Shown: one piece after another, positions 8,232 through 17,288 of the stretch
How the letters are laid out: each line of letters starts with the position of its first letter
Numbering within the stretch: the stretch's first letter is position 1
NCBI RefSeq assembly: GCF_003432485.1
Contig: NZ_QVNQ01000009.1
Coordinates: 248,001 to 312,000 of the forward strand
Origin: Actinomadura spongiicola
GTDB taxonomy: Bacteria > Actinomycetota > Actinomycetes > Streptosporangiales > Streptosporangiaceae
DNA length: 64,000 nt
Reading direction: 5' to 3'
Translations under genes and position numbers: made by a program
The notes under the pieces: model-generated
What the model saw: the letters and a program-made list of their open reading frames with translations, nothing else
What the model was told of the DNA's origin: nothing
The model's database searches: none

Positions 8232-9392
8232 ATGGATCAGGTGCGCATCGGCATCATCATGAACGGCGTCACCGGACGGATGGGGACGCGCCAGCACCTC
8301 GACCGTTCGATCGTGGCGATCCGGAACCAGGGCGGCCTCGTCCTCCGGGACGGCCGCAGGCTCGTCCTCGACCCCATCCTCGTCGGACGCAACCCCGCGA
8401 AGCTGGAGGACCTCGCCCGGCGCTACGGCGTCGACCGCTGGACGACCGACCTCGACGAGGCCCTCGCCAACGACGACGACACGATCTACTTCGACGCGCA
8501 GACGACGCAGCGGCGGGCCGAAGCGGTGCGCAAGGCCATCGCGGCGGGCAAGCACATCTTCTGCGAGAAGCCGACGGCGGTGTCGCTCGACGAGGCGCTC
8601 GAACTCGCCCGGCTCGCCGACGCGGCCGGGGTCAAGCACGGCGTCGTCCAGGACAAGCTGTTCCTGCCCGGCATCCGCAAGCTGAAGAGGCTCATCGACG
8701 GGGGCTTCTTCGGCACGATGCTGAGCTTCCGGCTGAACTTCGGCTACTGGGTGTTCGAGGGCGACTGGCAGCACCTCAACCGCCCGTCGTGGAACTACCG
8801 CAGCGAGGACGGCGGCGGCCTCATCCTGGACATGTATCCGCACTGGCGGTACCTGATCGACAACGTCGTCTCGCCGATCAAGTCGGTCCTGTGCCACAGC
8901 GCCATCCACATTCCGAAGCGCTGGGACGAGGACGACCGGCCCTACGACTCCACCGCCGAGGACGCCGCCTACGGCCTGTTCGAGTTGGAGAACGGAGTCA
9001 CCGCCCAGTTCACGACGTCCTGGGCCACCCGCCCCTACCGCGACGAGATCGGCGAGTGGCAGCTCGACGGCACGCACGGCAGCGCGATCGCCGGGCTGCG
9101 CGAGTGCCGGGCGCAGTCCCGGGCCAACACGCCGATGCCGGTGTGGAACCCCGACATCCCGAACCCGATCGACTTCCGGGCGGGTTGGCTGCGGGTGCCC
9201 GACAACGAGGAGTTCGAGAACGCGTTCCGCGTCCAGTGGGAGATGTTCCTGCGGCATGTGGTCGAGGACGCGCCGTTCGGCTGGGACCTGCTGGAAGGCG
9301 CCAAGGGCGTCCAGCTCGCCGAGCTTGCGTTGCGGTCGTCGCGCGAGCGCCGCTGGGTCGACGTGCCCGAGCTGACGGTCGGGTCGGCGTGA
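8232..9392 (+). CDS. Gfo/Idh/MocA family NAD(P)-dependent oxidoreductase
   Basis: A 386-residue sugar- or cyclitol-type dehydrogenase. The N-terminal Rossmann segment GIIMNGVTGRMG is followed near residue 112 by the family EKP motif (FCEKPTAVS), and a YPHWRYL segment occupies the usual catalytic-His region. It probably oxidises a hydroxyl of a sugar acid or carbocyclic polyol. GGGAGG precedes the ATG. The next gene overlaps its stop by GTGA, so the three downstream genes form one unit. LacI site 2 lies 20 bp upstream. Confidence 0.87.
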   Translation: MDQVRIGIIMNGVTGRMGTRQHLDRSIVAIRNQGGLVLRDGRRLVLDPILVGRNPAKLEDLARRYGVDRWTTDLDEALANDDDTIYFDAQTTQRRAEAVRKAIAAGKHIFCEKPTAVSLDEALELARLADAAGVKHGVVQDKLFLPGIRKLKRLIDGGFFGTMLSFRLNFGYWVFEGDWQHLNRPSWNYRSEDGGGLILDMYPHWRYLIDNVVSPIKSVLCHSAIHIPKRWDEDDRPYDSTAEDAAYGLFELENGVTAQFTTSWATRPYRDEIGEWQLDGTHGSAIAGLRECRAQSRANTPMPVWNPDIPNPIDFRAGWLRVPDNEEFENAFRVQWEMFLRHVVEDAPFGWDLLEGAKGVQLAELALRSSRERRWVDVPELTVGSA

Positions 9393-10600
9393 CCTCGCTG
9401 CTGCTGCCCGCCGGCACCAGGCTGGAGAAGTACACGCTACGCGGCGCGCCGCGGCCGTTGCCGAGCCGCCGGGACGCGGCGCGCACCCGCAGGGCTTACG
9501 CGGCCGCGCACGTCGTGGCCGACCCGCTCGCCACCGTCGACCCGGCGCTCGACCCGGCCGTCGACTGGAACGCGACACTGCGGTTCCGGCACCACCTGTG
9601 GGACCTCGGGCTGGGCGTCGCGGAGGCGATGGACACCGCGCAACGCGGCATGGGGCTGCCGCACGGGCTCGTCCGGGAGCTGATCGAGCGGTCGTGCCGG
9701 GAGGCGGTGGGACGCGGCGCCGCCATCGTGTGCGGCGCCGGCACCGACGACCTCCCGGACGACCGGCCCGTCACCCTCGCCGAGATCGAGCGCTCCTACC
9801 TCCGCCAGTGCCGGTGGATCGAGGACGCGGGCGGCCGGGTCGTGCTGATGGCCAGCCGGGCGTTGTGCCGCACGGCGCGTTCGGCCGACGACTACCTGTC
9901 GGTGTACGGGACGGTCCTCGGCTCGCTGACCCGGCCCGCGATCCTGCACTGGCTCGGCGACATGTTCGACCCGCGGCTGGCGGGCTACTGGGGCACCGCC
10001 GACCTCGACACGGCCGCCGACACCGTCGTCCAACTGATCACGGAGTACGCGAGGTCGGTCGACGGCATCAAGATCTCCCTGCTCGACGCCGAGCGGGAGG
10101 TCGCCCTGCGCCGCCGGCTCCCCGCCGGGACGACGATGTTCACCGGGGACGACTTCAACTACCCCGAGCTGATCAGGGGCGACGACCAGGAGCACAGCGA
10201 CGCCCTGCTGGGGATCTTCGACGCGATCGCGCCGCTGGCGGCCGAGGCCCTCGCCCTGCTGGACGAGGGCGACGCGGCGGGCTTCGACCGCGTGCTGGCG
10301 CCGACCGTACCGCTGTCCCGGGCGATCTTCGAGGCCCCGACGTACCACTACAAGACCGGCGTCGTGTTCCTGGCCTACCTGCGCGGCCTCCAGCCGCACT
10401 TCGTCATGCTCGGCGGGCACCAGGGCGCCCGGTCGATCGGCCATCTCGCGCGCCTGTTCCGGCTCGCCGACCGGGCGGGCCTCATCGAGGACGTCGACCT
10501 CGCGGTCGCCCGCATGCGCGCCGTGCTCGCGACCGCGGGCATCGACGGAAGGGACGCCGTGGTCGCGGGGAGCGGCACGTCAGCGAGGAGCGGAACGTGA
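9389..10600 (+). CDS. DUF993 protein, dihydrodipicolinate-synthase-like
   Basis: A 403-residue protein of the DUF993 type, whose members are distantly related to the DapA class I aldolase barrel. Start is the GTG overlapping the preceding stop. The segment VDGIKISLLDAE contains a Lys at the position expected for a Schiff base, and a CGAGTDD turn occurs around residue 114. By analogy it may cleave or rearrange a 2-keto sugar acid produced by the upstream dehydrogenase. Its function is not established in any family known to me. It is followed by a GTGA overlap with the isomerase gene. Confidence 0.78.
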   Translation: MTSLLLPAGTRLEKYTLRGAPRPLPSRRDAARTRRAYAAAHVVADPLATVDPALDPAVDWNATLRFRHHLWDLGLGVAEAMDTAQRGMGLPHGLVRELIERSCREAVGRGAAIVCGAGTDDLPDDRPVTLAEIERSYLRQCRWIEDAGGRVVLMASRALCRTARSADDYLSVYGTVLGSLTRPAILHWLGDMFDPRLAGYWGTADLDTAADTVVQLITEYARSVDGIKISLLDAEREVALRRRLPAGTTMFTGDDFNYPELIRGDDQEHSDALLGIFDAIAPLAAEALALLDEGDAAGFDRVLAPTVPLSRAIFEAPTYHYKTGVVFLAYLRGLQPHFVMLGGHQGARSIGHLARLFRLADRAGLIEDVDLAVARMRAVLATAGIDGRDAVVAGSGTSARSGT

Positions 10601-11415
10601 GCGTCGAACGGCTCTCCATCAACCAGATCACGGTGAAGGCATGGTCCTTCGAGGAGACCGTGCGCGGGCTCGCCCGGCATGGGATCGGCTGGATCGGCGC
10701 CTGGGTCGGCCCCGTCGAGGAGTACGGCCCGGAGCGGGCGGCGGCGCTGCTGCGCGACCATGGCGTGCGGGTGTCCAGCATGTGCCGGGCCGGGTTCTTC
10801 ACTGGAAAGAACCCGGACGGCGGGGGGCTCGACCACGACGCCAACCGCCGTGCCGTGGACCTGACGGCCGCGATCGGCGCGGACGTGCTCTACATGGTGA
10901 GCGGGGGCGTCCACGATGACCTGAACCTGGCCCGGTCGCGTGCCGCCGTCGTGGAGGGGATCGCCGAGCTGGTGCCGTACGCGGCGTCGGCGGGCGTGCG
11001 GCTCGCGGTCGAGCCGCTGCACCCGATGATGTGCGCCGAACGGTCGGTCACGGTCACCCTCGACCAGTCGCTCGACATCGTCGAGCGGTTCGACCCCGCG
11101 CACGTCGGGCTCGCGGTCGACACCTACAACGTGTGGTGGGATCCCGGGCTCGACGCGGCGCTGGCCCGCGCGGGCGACCGGATCATCGGCTACCAGGTGT
11201 GCGACTGGCTGGTGCCGCAGCCGCACCCGACGTTCGGGCGCGGGCTGCCCGGCGACGGCGCGATCGACATCCCCGCGATCACCCGGGCCGTCGACGCCGC
11301 CGGGTTCACGGGACCGATCGAGGTCGAGATCTTCAACGAGAAGGTGTGGGCACGGGATCCCGACGACGTCCTCGGGGCCGTCGTCGCGGGCTTCCCCCAC
11401 CACGTCCTGCCCTGA
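10597..11415 (+). CDS. Sugar phosphate isomerase/epimerase (AP-endonuclease-2 fold)
   Basis: A 272-residue TIM-barrel protein of the xylose-isomerase-like group. Metal-ligand candidates are Glu in LAVEPLHPM, Asp in LAVDTYNVWW, the QVCDW segment, and Glu in EVEIFNEK at the C-terminal end. The GTG at 10597 overlaps the previous stop, with GAGGAG upstream. It probably isomerises or epimerises a keto-sugar-like intermediate. It is the last gene of the rightward operon; a strong hairpin follows. Confidence 0.83.
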   Translation: MSVERLSINQITVKAWSFEETVRGLARHGIGWIGAWVGPVEEYGPERAAALLRDHGVRVSSMCRAGFFTGKNPDGGGLDHDANRRAVDLTAAIGADVLYMVSGGVHDDLNLARSRAAVVEGIAELVPYAASAGVRLAVEPLHPMMCAERSVTVTLDQSLDIVERFDPAHVGLAVDTYNVWWDPGLDAALARAGDRIIGYQVCDWLVPQPHPTFGRGLPGDGAIDIPAITRAVDAAGFTGPIEVEIFNEKVWARDPDDVLGAVVAGFPHHVLP

Positions 11416-11425
11416 GGACGGCCGG

Positions 11426-11459
11426 TGCGCCCGGTGAGCAGCGTCGCTCGCCGGGCGCA
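11426..11459. terminator. Bidirectional terminator hairpin
   Basis: TGCGCCCGG ... CCGGGCGCA forms a perfect 9-bp outer stem, extended by an inner GAGC/GCTC stem, between the convergent isomerase and lacI genes. Confidence 0.7.
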
Positions 11460-11526
11460 TCGGCATGCCCGCCACGGGCAGGCGCGGCGGTATGCCAGCC
11501 TCAGGCGGGGGGGGCGACAGGCCGCG

Positions 11527-12552
11527 TCAGGCGGGCGGGGTGGCGCTCTCGCGGAGGGCGAGCGTGCCCTCGATCTCCACCACGTGCCGGGGGGACGCGG
11601 GACGCAGCGCGAGATCCATCGCCGTCTCCCCCACCCGCTCCAGGGGGATCTCCACCGTGGTCAGCGACGGCACCGCGTCGATCGCCGCGGGCAGGCCGCC
11701 GAACCCGGTCACCGACACCTCGTCCGGGACGACGATCCCGGCCGAGCGCAGCCACGACATCGCGCCGAGCGCCAGGACGTCGGCGACGGCCATCAGACAG
11801 CGCGGCGGGTTCCGGCGGCTCATCAGCGACTGCGCGGCGGACTGCCCGCCCTCGCGGGACAGGTCGGGGTGGACGATGTCGTCGCGGCGCAGCACGATGC
11901 CGTGGTCCTTCAGACCCTGCTTCAGCCCCTGCAGGCGGTCGCGGACGGTCAGCAGCCGCAGCGGGCCCGCGATCACGCCGAACGAGGTGTGCCCGAGCTT
12001 CACCATCGCGGCGGCCAGCTCGCGCATGGCGGCGGCGTTGTCGATCTGGACGAGGTGGCCGACGTCGCGGCCACGGGTCACCGAGACGACCGAGCCGCCG
12101 GACTCCTGGTAGGCGCGCAGCTCGGCGCGCATGGCGGCGTTGTGCACGGTGTCGCGGAACGCGCTGCCGGTGAGGATGAGCGCCCGGACCCGCTGGTGGA
12201 CGAGCAACTTGACGTATTCGAGCTCGCGCGCCGGGTCGCGGTAGGTGCACACCATGTTGACCAGGAGGTCCTCGCGGTCGGCCACCGACATGACCCCGCC
12301 GCTGAGCAGGGCGAAGTAACTGTCGCGGACGTCGTGGACGACGAGTCCGACACTGCTCGACGACGAGGTGGCGAGTGCGCGGGCGTGCGGGTTCGCCCGG
12401 TACCCCAGCTCGGCCGCCGCGGCGAGCACCCGCTCGCGGAGCCCGGCCCGTCCGCCGTAGTTCGGGTCGCTGAGCATCCGCGACGCCGTCGCGATCGAGA
12501 CGCCCGCGTGCGCGGCGACGTCCTGCAGTCGGACCAGGTTGCGGTCGGCCAT
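11527..12552 (-). CDS. LacI-family transcriptional repressor of the 2-11 kb catabolic operons
   Basis: A 341-residue protein with an N-terminal LacI helix-turn-helix (VRLQDVAAHAGVSIATASRM) and a periplasmic-binding-protein-like effector domain. It converges with the catabolic operon and has a perfect GTAAGCGCTTAC palindrome just upstream of its own start. The same palindrome type lies at the promoters of both catabolic operons, so it is the likely local, autoregulated repressor whose ligand is a pathway substrate or intermediate. The hinge residues expected to contact the central CpG appear to be present (NPHARAL). Confidence 0.9.
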   Translation of the reverse strand: MADRNLVRLQDVAAHAGVSIATASRMLSDPNYGGRAGLRERVLAAAAELGYRANPHARALATSSSSSVGLVVHDVRDSYFALLSGGVMSVADREDLLVNMVCTYRDPARELEYVKLLVHQRVRALILTGSAFRDTVHNAAMRAELRAYQESGGSVVSVTRGRDVGHLVQIDNAAAMRELAAAMVKLGHTSFGVIAGPLRLLTVRDRLQGLKQGLKDHGIVLRRDDIVHPDLSREGGQSAAQSLMSRRNPPRCLMAVADVLALGAMSWLRSAGIVVPDEVSVTGFGGLPAAIDAVPSLTTVEIPLERVGETAMDLALRPASPRHVVEIEGTLALRESATPPA

Positions 12553-12598
12553 GGGTGTCGCTTCCTCCCGGGTACGGTCCGCAATATCGTGGCGGAAT

Positions 12599-12614
12599 CC
12601 GTAAGCGCTTACAA
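12599..12614. promoter_or_regulatory. LacI-family operator, site 3 (autoregulatory)
   Basis: CCGTAAGCGCTTACAA holds a perfect 12-bp palindrome 47 bp upstream of the lacI start. It is the best match of the set and defines the consensus. Confidence 0.78.
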
Positions 12615-12668
12615 CTCGCCTCCTCGAACGCGAGTCCTCTCCCCTGCATACCTCGCCGGTGACCAGAA

Positions 12669-12684
12669 GTGAAACCGCTTACCG
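12669..12684. promoter_or_regulatory. Degenerate LacI-type operator, site 4
   Basis: GTGAAACCGCTTACCG keeps one full half-site (CGCTTAC) and a weakened second half. It lies 70 bp from site 3, a spacing compatible with looping or auxiliary binding. Confidence 0.45.
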
Positions 12685-12759
12685 TTGGTGTCCGCCCATG
12701 GCGAAGGGACGTGCCGCCGACCCGAGCCACCGGGACGACGGCACGTCGTTACAACGAGG

Positions 12760-13770
12760 TCACCCGTCGGAGAGCCGCATCATCTCGCGGATGTTGCCGT
12801 GGTAGATCCGGTCCCGCGCGTCCTCGGCGATGTCGAGGGCGTCGAGGACGCGGATCGTCTCCCGGATGTACAGCGGGCCTCCCTCCGGGTCGAACGGGCA
12901 GTCGGTGCCGAACACGACGTGGTCCGCGCCGAAGAACTCCAGGCCGCACCGGGTTCCGATGTCGGAGCCGGACAGCGAGGTGTCGGCGTAGAACTTCCGG
13001 AAGTGTTCGAGCGGCCGCCGCGGGGCGTTCCGCAGCCGCTCGTAGGCCGCGCCGGACGTCCGGCTGCCGAGCTGGGGACCCCAGCCGATCCCGATCCTGC
13101 CCTCCAGGTACGGGATCATCGCGCCCATGTGATGGGTGATGACCTTGAGGTCGGGATGCCGCTCGAACAGGCCGGAGAACACGAGCCGGGCCATGGCGGC
13201 GCTCGTCTCGTACGGCCAGCCGAACGCCCACCAGATCTCGAACTGCGAGGAGTTCTCGGTGGCGTAGTCGGCGAACGCGGGGGTGCGGGCCGGATGCATC
13301 CAGACCGGCAGGTCACGGGCGGCCATCTCCGCGAACACGGCGGCGAACGCCGGATCGTCCAGGGGACGCCCGTTCACGTTGGTGAACACCTGCACGCCTC
13401 GGGCGCCGAGCTCGTCGATCGCGAACTTCAGCTCCACGAGCGCGGCGTCCGGGTCGTTCATCGGCAGGGACGCGACGAAGGCCGGGAACCGGTCGGGATG
13501 CTTCTCGCACAACTCGCGCATCGAGTCGTTGGCGAGCCGCGCCAGCGCCGGGGACTCGCCCGGACCGGCGAGCAGCTCGATCGGCGGTGAGGACAGTGTG
13601 AGGATCTGCTGGTAGCCCTCGCCGAACTCGTCCATGATCCGCAGCCGCTCATCGAGGTCGTGCAGCGCGGGCAGTTCCAGCCAGCGCTTGAACGCGGCCG
13701 GGTCGGCGAGCTCCCGCATCCGCGCGAAGTACGGCGCGGGCAGGATGTGGCTGTAGGCGTCGATCTTCAT
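12760..13770 (-). CDS. Amidohydrolase-2 family protein with altered first metal-ligand motif
   Basis: A 336-residue ACMSD/gamma-resorcylate-decarboxylase-like barrel. The N-terminus reads MKIDAYSHILP, so the usual HxH motif is YxH and the first ligand His is Tyr. Later ligands look intact (PVWMHP, VITHHMG, FGTDCPF). The family includes decarboxylases of hydroxybenzoates and hydrolases of ring carboxylates. It overlaps the ABC permease gene by ATGA and is last in the importer operon, so it should act on whatever the importer brings in. Confidence 0.83.
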   Translation of the reverse strand: MKIDAYSHILPAPYFARMRELADPAAFKRWLELPALHDLDERLRIMDEFGEGYQQILTLSSPPIELLAGPGESPALARLANDSMRELCEKHPDRFPAFVASLPMNDPDAALVELKFAIDELGARGVQVFTNVNGRPLDDPAFAAVFAEMAARDLPVWMHPARTPAFADYATENSSQFEIWWAFGWPYETSAAMARLVFSGLFERHPDLKVITHHMGAMIPYLEGRIGIGWGPQLGSRTSGAAYERLRNAPRRPLEHFRKFYADTSLSGSDIGTRCGLEFFGADHVVFGTDCPFDPEGGPLYIRETIRVLDALDIAEDARDRIYHGNIREMMRLSDG

Positions 13771-14582
13771 CGGTCTCCTCGTGCGGTCTTCGGCACCCAG
13801 CGGGTGATCCTGCGGTCGACGGCCTGCACCAGGGCCACCGCGCCCAACGCGACGGCGATGATCACCAGGAGCACCGCCAGGACGCTGGCGCTGTCGAAGC
13901 GTCCGCCCGCCTGGGTCACGACCCGTCCCAGGCCGACGACGGCGATGAACATCTCGCCGTTGATCATTCCGGTGACGGCCCGTCCGACGCCGAGCCGGAC
14001 ACCGGCCATGATCATGGGTGCGGCGGCGGGCAGCAGGACGCGCAACAGCACCTGTCCCTCGCCCGCCCCGTAGGAACGTGCCATCTCCGGCAGATGCGCC
14101 GGCACGCCCTGGATCGCCGACGCCGTATTGATGATCATGACGAACATCGAGTACATGACGACGACGGCGACGATCGAGCCGCGTCCCTCGCCGAGCAGCG
14201 AGAAGAAGATCGGCGCGAAGACCAGGGACGGCGCGGTGAGCAGCGCGTAGACGTAGACGCCGAGGGCGGCCTCAACCTTGCGGTAGCGGCCCATGGCCAC
14301 CCCGATGGCCAGGCCGCCGAAGAGCGAGATCGCGAAGCCCAGCAGCAGGTTGATCAGGCTGTCGCGCAGGCTGCTGAAGATCAGCCCGCTGGACGCCATG
14401 TCGACCAGCCGGCCCAGCACCGTGGTCAGCGGCGGGAAGAACGACGCGTTCGCCACCTGCCCGACCAGTTCCCAGGCCGCCGCGGCGGCGCCCAGGCTGA
14501 CCGGCGCGGCGGGCAGGCTCCGCCAGGACAGGCGACCGCGCGCCCGCGCGGAGTGGCCGCGGCGTTGTGCGAGCGCGCTCAT
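13767..14582 (-). CDS. ABC transporter permease (nitrate/sulfonate/taurine type)
   Basis: A 271-residue membrane protein with about six transmembrane helices and the binding-protein-dependent permease loop (EMARSYGAGEGQVLLRVLLPAAAP). The ATG at 14582 overlaps the ATPase stop by ATGA. It is one of two permeases in this operon and, with the one at 15370-16236, probably forms a heterodimeric channel. TauC/SsuC-like importers carry sulfonates, nitrate, cyanate or small aromatic acids. Confidence 0.87.
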   Translation of the reverse strand: MSALAQRRGHSARARGRLSWRSLPAAPVSLGAAAAAWELVGQVANASFFPPLTTVLGRLVDMASSGLIFSSLRDSLINLLLGFAISLFGGLAIGVAMGRYRKVEAALGVYVYALLTAPSLVFAPIFFSLLGEGRGSIVAVVVMYSMFVMIINTASAIQGVPAHLPEMARSYGAGEGQVLLRVLLPAAAPMIMAGVRLGVGRAVTGMINGEMFIAVVGLGRVVTQAGGRFDSASVLAVLLVIIAVALGAVALVQAVDRRITRWVPKTARGDR

Positions 14583-15373
14583 CCGGCCGCCTTCGCCGGA
14601 CGGTGCTCCTCGTGCATGTCGCGCAGCCGGTCCCACAGGTACGCGGTGATCTCGACGTACTGACCGGAACGTTCCAGTGCGCCCACGTCGCTGGACCGCG
14701 GCCGTTCCAACGGAACCGGAACGATCTCGGCGATCTGGCCAGGCCGGGCGCTCATCAGGACCACGCGGTCACCGAGCAGCACCGCCTCCTCCATGCTGTG
14801 GGTGATGAAGACGACGGTCAGCCGGTGCTCCTCCCAGATGGACAGCAGTTCCTCCTGGAGCAGGCGGCGGGTCTGCTCGTCGACGGCGCCGAAGGGCTCG
14901 TCCATGAGCAGCACCTGCGGCTGGACGGCGAGGGCCCGGGCCAGCCCGACGCGCTGCTGCATACCGCCGGACAGCTCACCGGGCCGCTTGGTCTCGAAGC
15001 CCGCCAGCCCCACCTTCTTGATGAGGACGCGGGCGCGCTCCTCGCGCTCGGCGCGTCCGACACCGCGCATCCGGAGCCCGAAGGCCACGTTGTCCAGCAC
15101 GGTCGCCCACGGCAGCAACGCGAAGTTCTGGAACACCATGCTGCGGTCGGGGCCCGGCCCGCGCACCGGCGTGCCGTCGATGAGGATGTCGCCGTCGTCC
15201 CAGGGGATGAGGCCCGCGACGCACTTCAGCAGCGTGGTCTTCCCGCAGCCGCTCGGCCCGAGCACGGTGAGGAACTCGTTGGGACGGACGTCGAGGTCGA
15301 CGTCGTGCAGCGCCTCGACGAGACCGCCGTCCTGGCCGACGTAGGTCTTGCGCAGTTCGCGGATTTCGATCAT
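14579..15373 (-). CDS. ABC transporter ATP-binding protein (TauB/SsuB type)
   Basis: A 264-residue ATPase with Walker A GPSGCGKTT near residue 40, signature LSGGMQQR, Walker B VLLMDEP and the switch His in FITHSM. It energises the two permeases that flank it. It overlaps both by ATGA, so the subunits are probably made in fixed ratio. Confidence 0.92.
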   Translation of the reverse strand: MIEIRELRKTYVGQDGGLVEALHDVDLDVRPNEFLTVLGPSGCGKTTLLKCVAGLIPWDDGDILIDGTPVRGPGPDRSMVFQNFALLPWATVLDNVAFGLRMRGVGRAEREERARVLIKKVGLAGFETKRPGELSGGMQQRVGLARALAVQPQVLLMDEPFGAVDEQTRRLLQEELLSIWEEHRLTVVFITHSMEEAVLLGDRVVLMSARPGQIAEIVPVPLERPRSSDVGALERSGQYVEITAYLWDRLRDMHEEHRPAKAAG

Positions 15374-16236
15374 CGAACGCTCCTAGCGGTGGTGGTCTGG
15401 GCCCATCGGGTCAGTTTGCGTTCGGCCCACCGCGCCATGGAGATCAGCAGCAGCGCCTCCGCCAGGATGATCACGATGGTGCCGTACAGGAGCGGCGCCT
15501 GGAACAGGCCGCGGTACTCCAGGATCAGCCCGCCGAGCGCGTCGGAGACCATGAGCAGCTCGACGATGACCATGCCGGTGACCGCGCGGCCGAGGCCCAG
15601 CCGGACGCCCGTCATGATCGCCGGCAGCGCGCCGGGCAGCAGGACCCGCGTCCAGACGGCACGTTCGTCCGCCCCGAAGGAACGTGCCATCTCGATGAGC
15701 GACGGATCCACCTGCCGGACCCCTGCGCGGGCGTTCACCACCACCATCACGATCGAGAAGATCGTGACGAGGATGACCCGCGAGGCGAGCCCGAAGCCCA
15801 CCGACATCACCAGCAGCGGGATGATCGCCGCCATCGGGGTGACCAGCAGGATGTTGAGGTACACGTCCGCCAGCCGCTCCAGCCCGCGGAACCGGCCGAG
15901 CAGGATGCCGAGCGGCACGCCCGCGACGACGGTGACGGCGAACCCGATGACGAGCGCCTGGTTGCTGACGTACATCGCCCGCCACAGCTCCGCGCTGCCG
16001 AGCATCTCGACGGTCGCCTCGACGGTCTCGGTGAAGCTGGGGATGAGCAGGCCGCCCTGACCGCGGGCGTACAGCTCCCAGCCCGCCGCGAAGACGACGA
16101 ACGTGAGCACCTGGTACGGCAGGTTCCGGTCGGCGACCCGCCGCAGAACTCCCGGACGCCGCGCCGGGCGCGGGCCGGTGCGACCGCCCCGCGTCCCCGA
16201 CCGGCGTGGTGGCCGGGACGTCGTCGTGGCCGTCAT
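15370..16236 (-). CDS. ABC transporter permease (nitrate/sulfonate/taurine type)
   Basis: A 288-residue permease with a basic N-terminal tail, about six transmembrane helices and the EAA-like loop EMARSFGADERAVWTRVLLPGALP. Start is the ATG at 16236 overlapping the binding-protein stop. It resembles the permease at 13767-14582 in its loop and C-terminal half but differs in the N-terminal region, as expected for two diverged subunits of one importer. Confidence 0.87.
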   Translation of the reverse strand: MTATTTSRPPRRSGTRGGRTGPRPARRPGVLRRVADRNLPYQVLTFVVFAAGWELYARGQGGLLIPSFTETVEATVEMLGSAELWRAMYVSNQALVIGFAVTVVAGVPLGILLGRFRGLERLADVYLNILLVTPMAAIIPLLVMSVGFGLASRVILVTIFSIVMVVVNARAGVRQVDPSLIEMARSFGADERAVWTRVLLPGALPAIMTGVRLGLGRAVTGMVIVELLMVSDALGGLILEYRGLFQAPLLYGTIVIILAEALLLISMARWAERKLTRWAQTTTARSVR

Positions 16237-17225
16237 CGGGCCGCCTGGACGAACGTCAGGTCGGCCGCGTCCTTCGCGCTCATGCCCTTCTTGATCACTC
16301 CGGCCCGGACGAAGAATTCGATGGTGCCCTGGACGTTCTTCTCCGTGAGGGCGGCGGCGTCGAACAACCGCGCCTGGACGTACCGTTCCGCGACCTTCGT
16401 CATGTCGGCGCCGTCCTCGTCCGGCAGGTACTTGGCGGCCAGCTGCACCAGGTACCGCGGATCGGCGTTGATCTTCGTGTGCTGGCGGACCAGCGCGGTC
16501 ACCAGCGCCTGTGTCACGTCCTTGTGCTCCTTGATGAAGCCGCTGTTGGCGTAGACGGTCTGCGGACGCAGGTCCGGCAGGCTCTCCGCGAAGTCCGCGA
16601 TCTTCGCGAACCTGCCGCCCTTGGACTCCAGCGCGACCACGTCGGAGACCTCCAGCGCCGTCGCGTCGATCCGGCCGCTGACCAGGGCCTGGGCGCGCAC
16701 GTCGGAGCCGCCGATCGTCAGGTACTTGGGCCGCTTGCCCGACGAGCAGTTGGCCTTCACCCACTCCTTGACCATCGCGGTCGCGGTCGCGCCCTCGCTG
16801 AAGATCCCGAACGGGTTGCCGTCGAGCTGGTCGCAGGAGGAGATGCCGGGCTTGCCGTAGACCGCCCACTGGTTGCCGATGGCATCAGCGATGATCTTGA
16901 TGGGGGCCTTGCGCTCCACCGCGAGGAGGGCGGCGCTGGTCGCCTCGGCCGAGAGGGCGTAGTCGCCCTTGGCCAGCCCCTCGATGGACAGTTCGGGCTC
17001 GGCCAGTTCGACGACCTTGACGTCGTGACCCTGCCCGCGAAGGTCGTCGAGCGCGGCGAGGATCGGGACGGTGGTGATGTCCGGTTCGGTGATCGCCACC
17101 TTGAACGAGAGTTTTCCGTTCCCCTTGGTGTCGGCCGCGCCCCCGCCGCCGCCTCCTCCGCACGCGGCCAGGCTGACGAGGGTCGCGAGCGCGGCGAACC
17201 GTCTGAGATGAGTCCAGGCGTCCAC
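16233..17225 (-). CDS. ABC transporter substrate-binding lipoprotein
   Basis: A 330-residue solute-binding protein of the NMT1/SsuA-like type. The GTG at 17225 is chosen because AAGGAGGAGG precedes it and it gives a compact lipoprotein signal ending LVSLAAC, followed by a glycine-rich linker. A longer frame from 17294 would bury the signal. The mature part has the TEPDITTVPILAALD start and an SSCDQLDGNPFGIF hinge. It would bind an anionic small molecule at the outer membrane face and deliver it to the permeases. Confidence 0.87.
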   Translation of the reverse strand: MDAWTHLRRFAALATLVSLAACGGGGGGGAADTKGNGKLSFKVAITEPDITTVPILAALDDLRGQGHDVKVVELAEPELSIEGLAKGDYALSAEATSAALLAVERKAPIKIIADAIGNQWAVYGKPGISSCDQLDGNPFGIFSEGATATAMVKEWVKANCSSGKRPKYLTIGGSDVRAQALVSGRIDATALEVSDVVALESKGGRFAKIADFAESLPDLRPQTVYANSGFIKEHKDVTQALVTALVRQHTKINADPRYLVQLAAKYLPDEDGADMTKVAERYVQARLFDAAALTEKNVQGTIEFFVRAGVIKKGMSAKDAADLTFVQAAR

Positions 17226-17288
17226 AGCCTCCTCCTTCAAGATCGCGCCGCTCCCCGGCTTCCCTTGGGAAACCCGAGGTAATCGACT

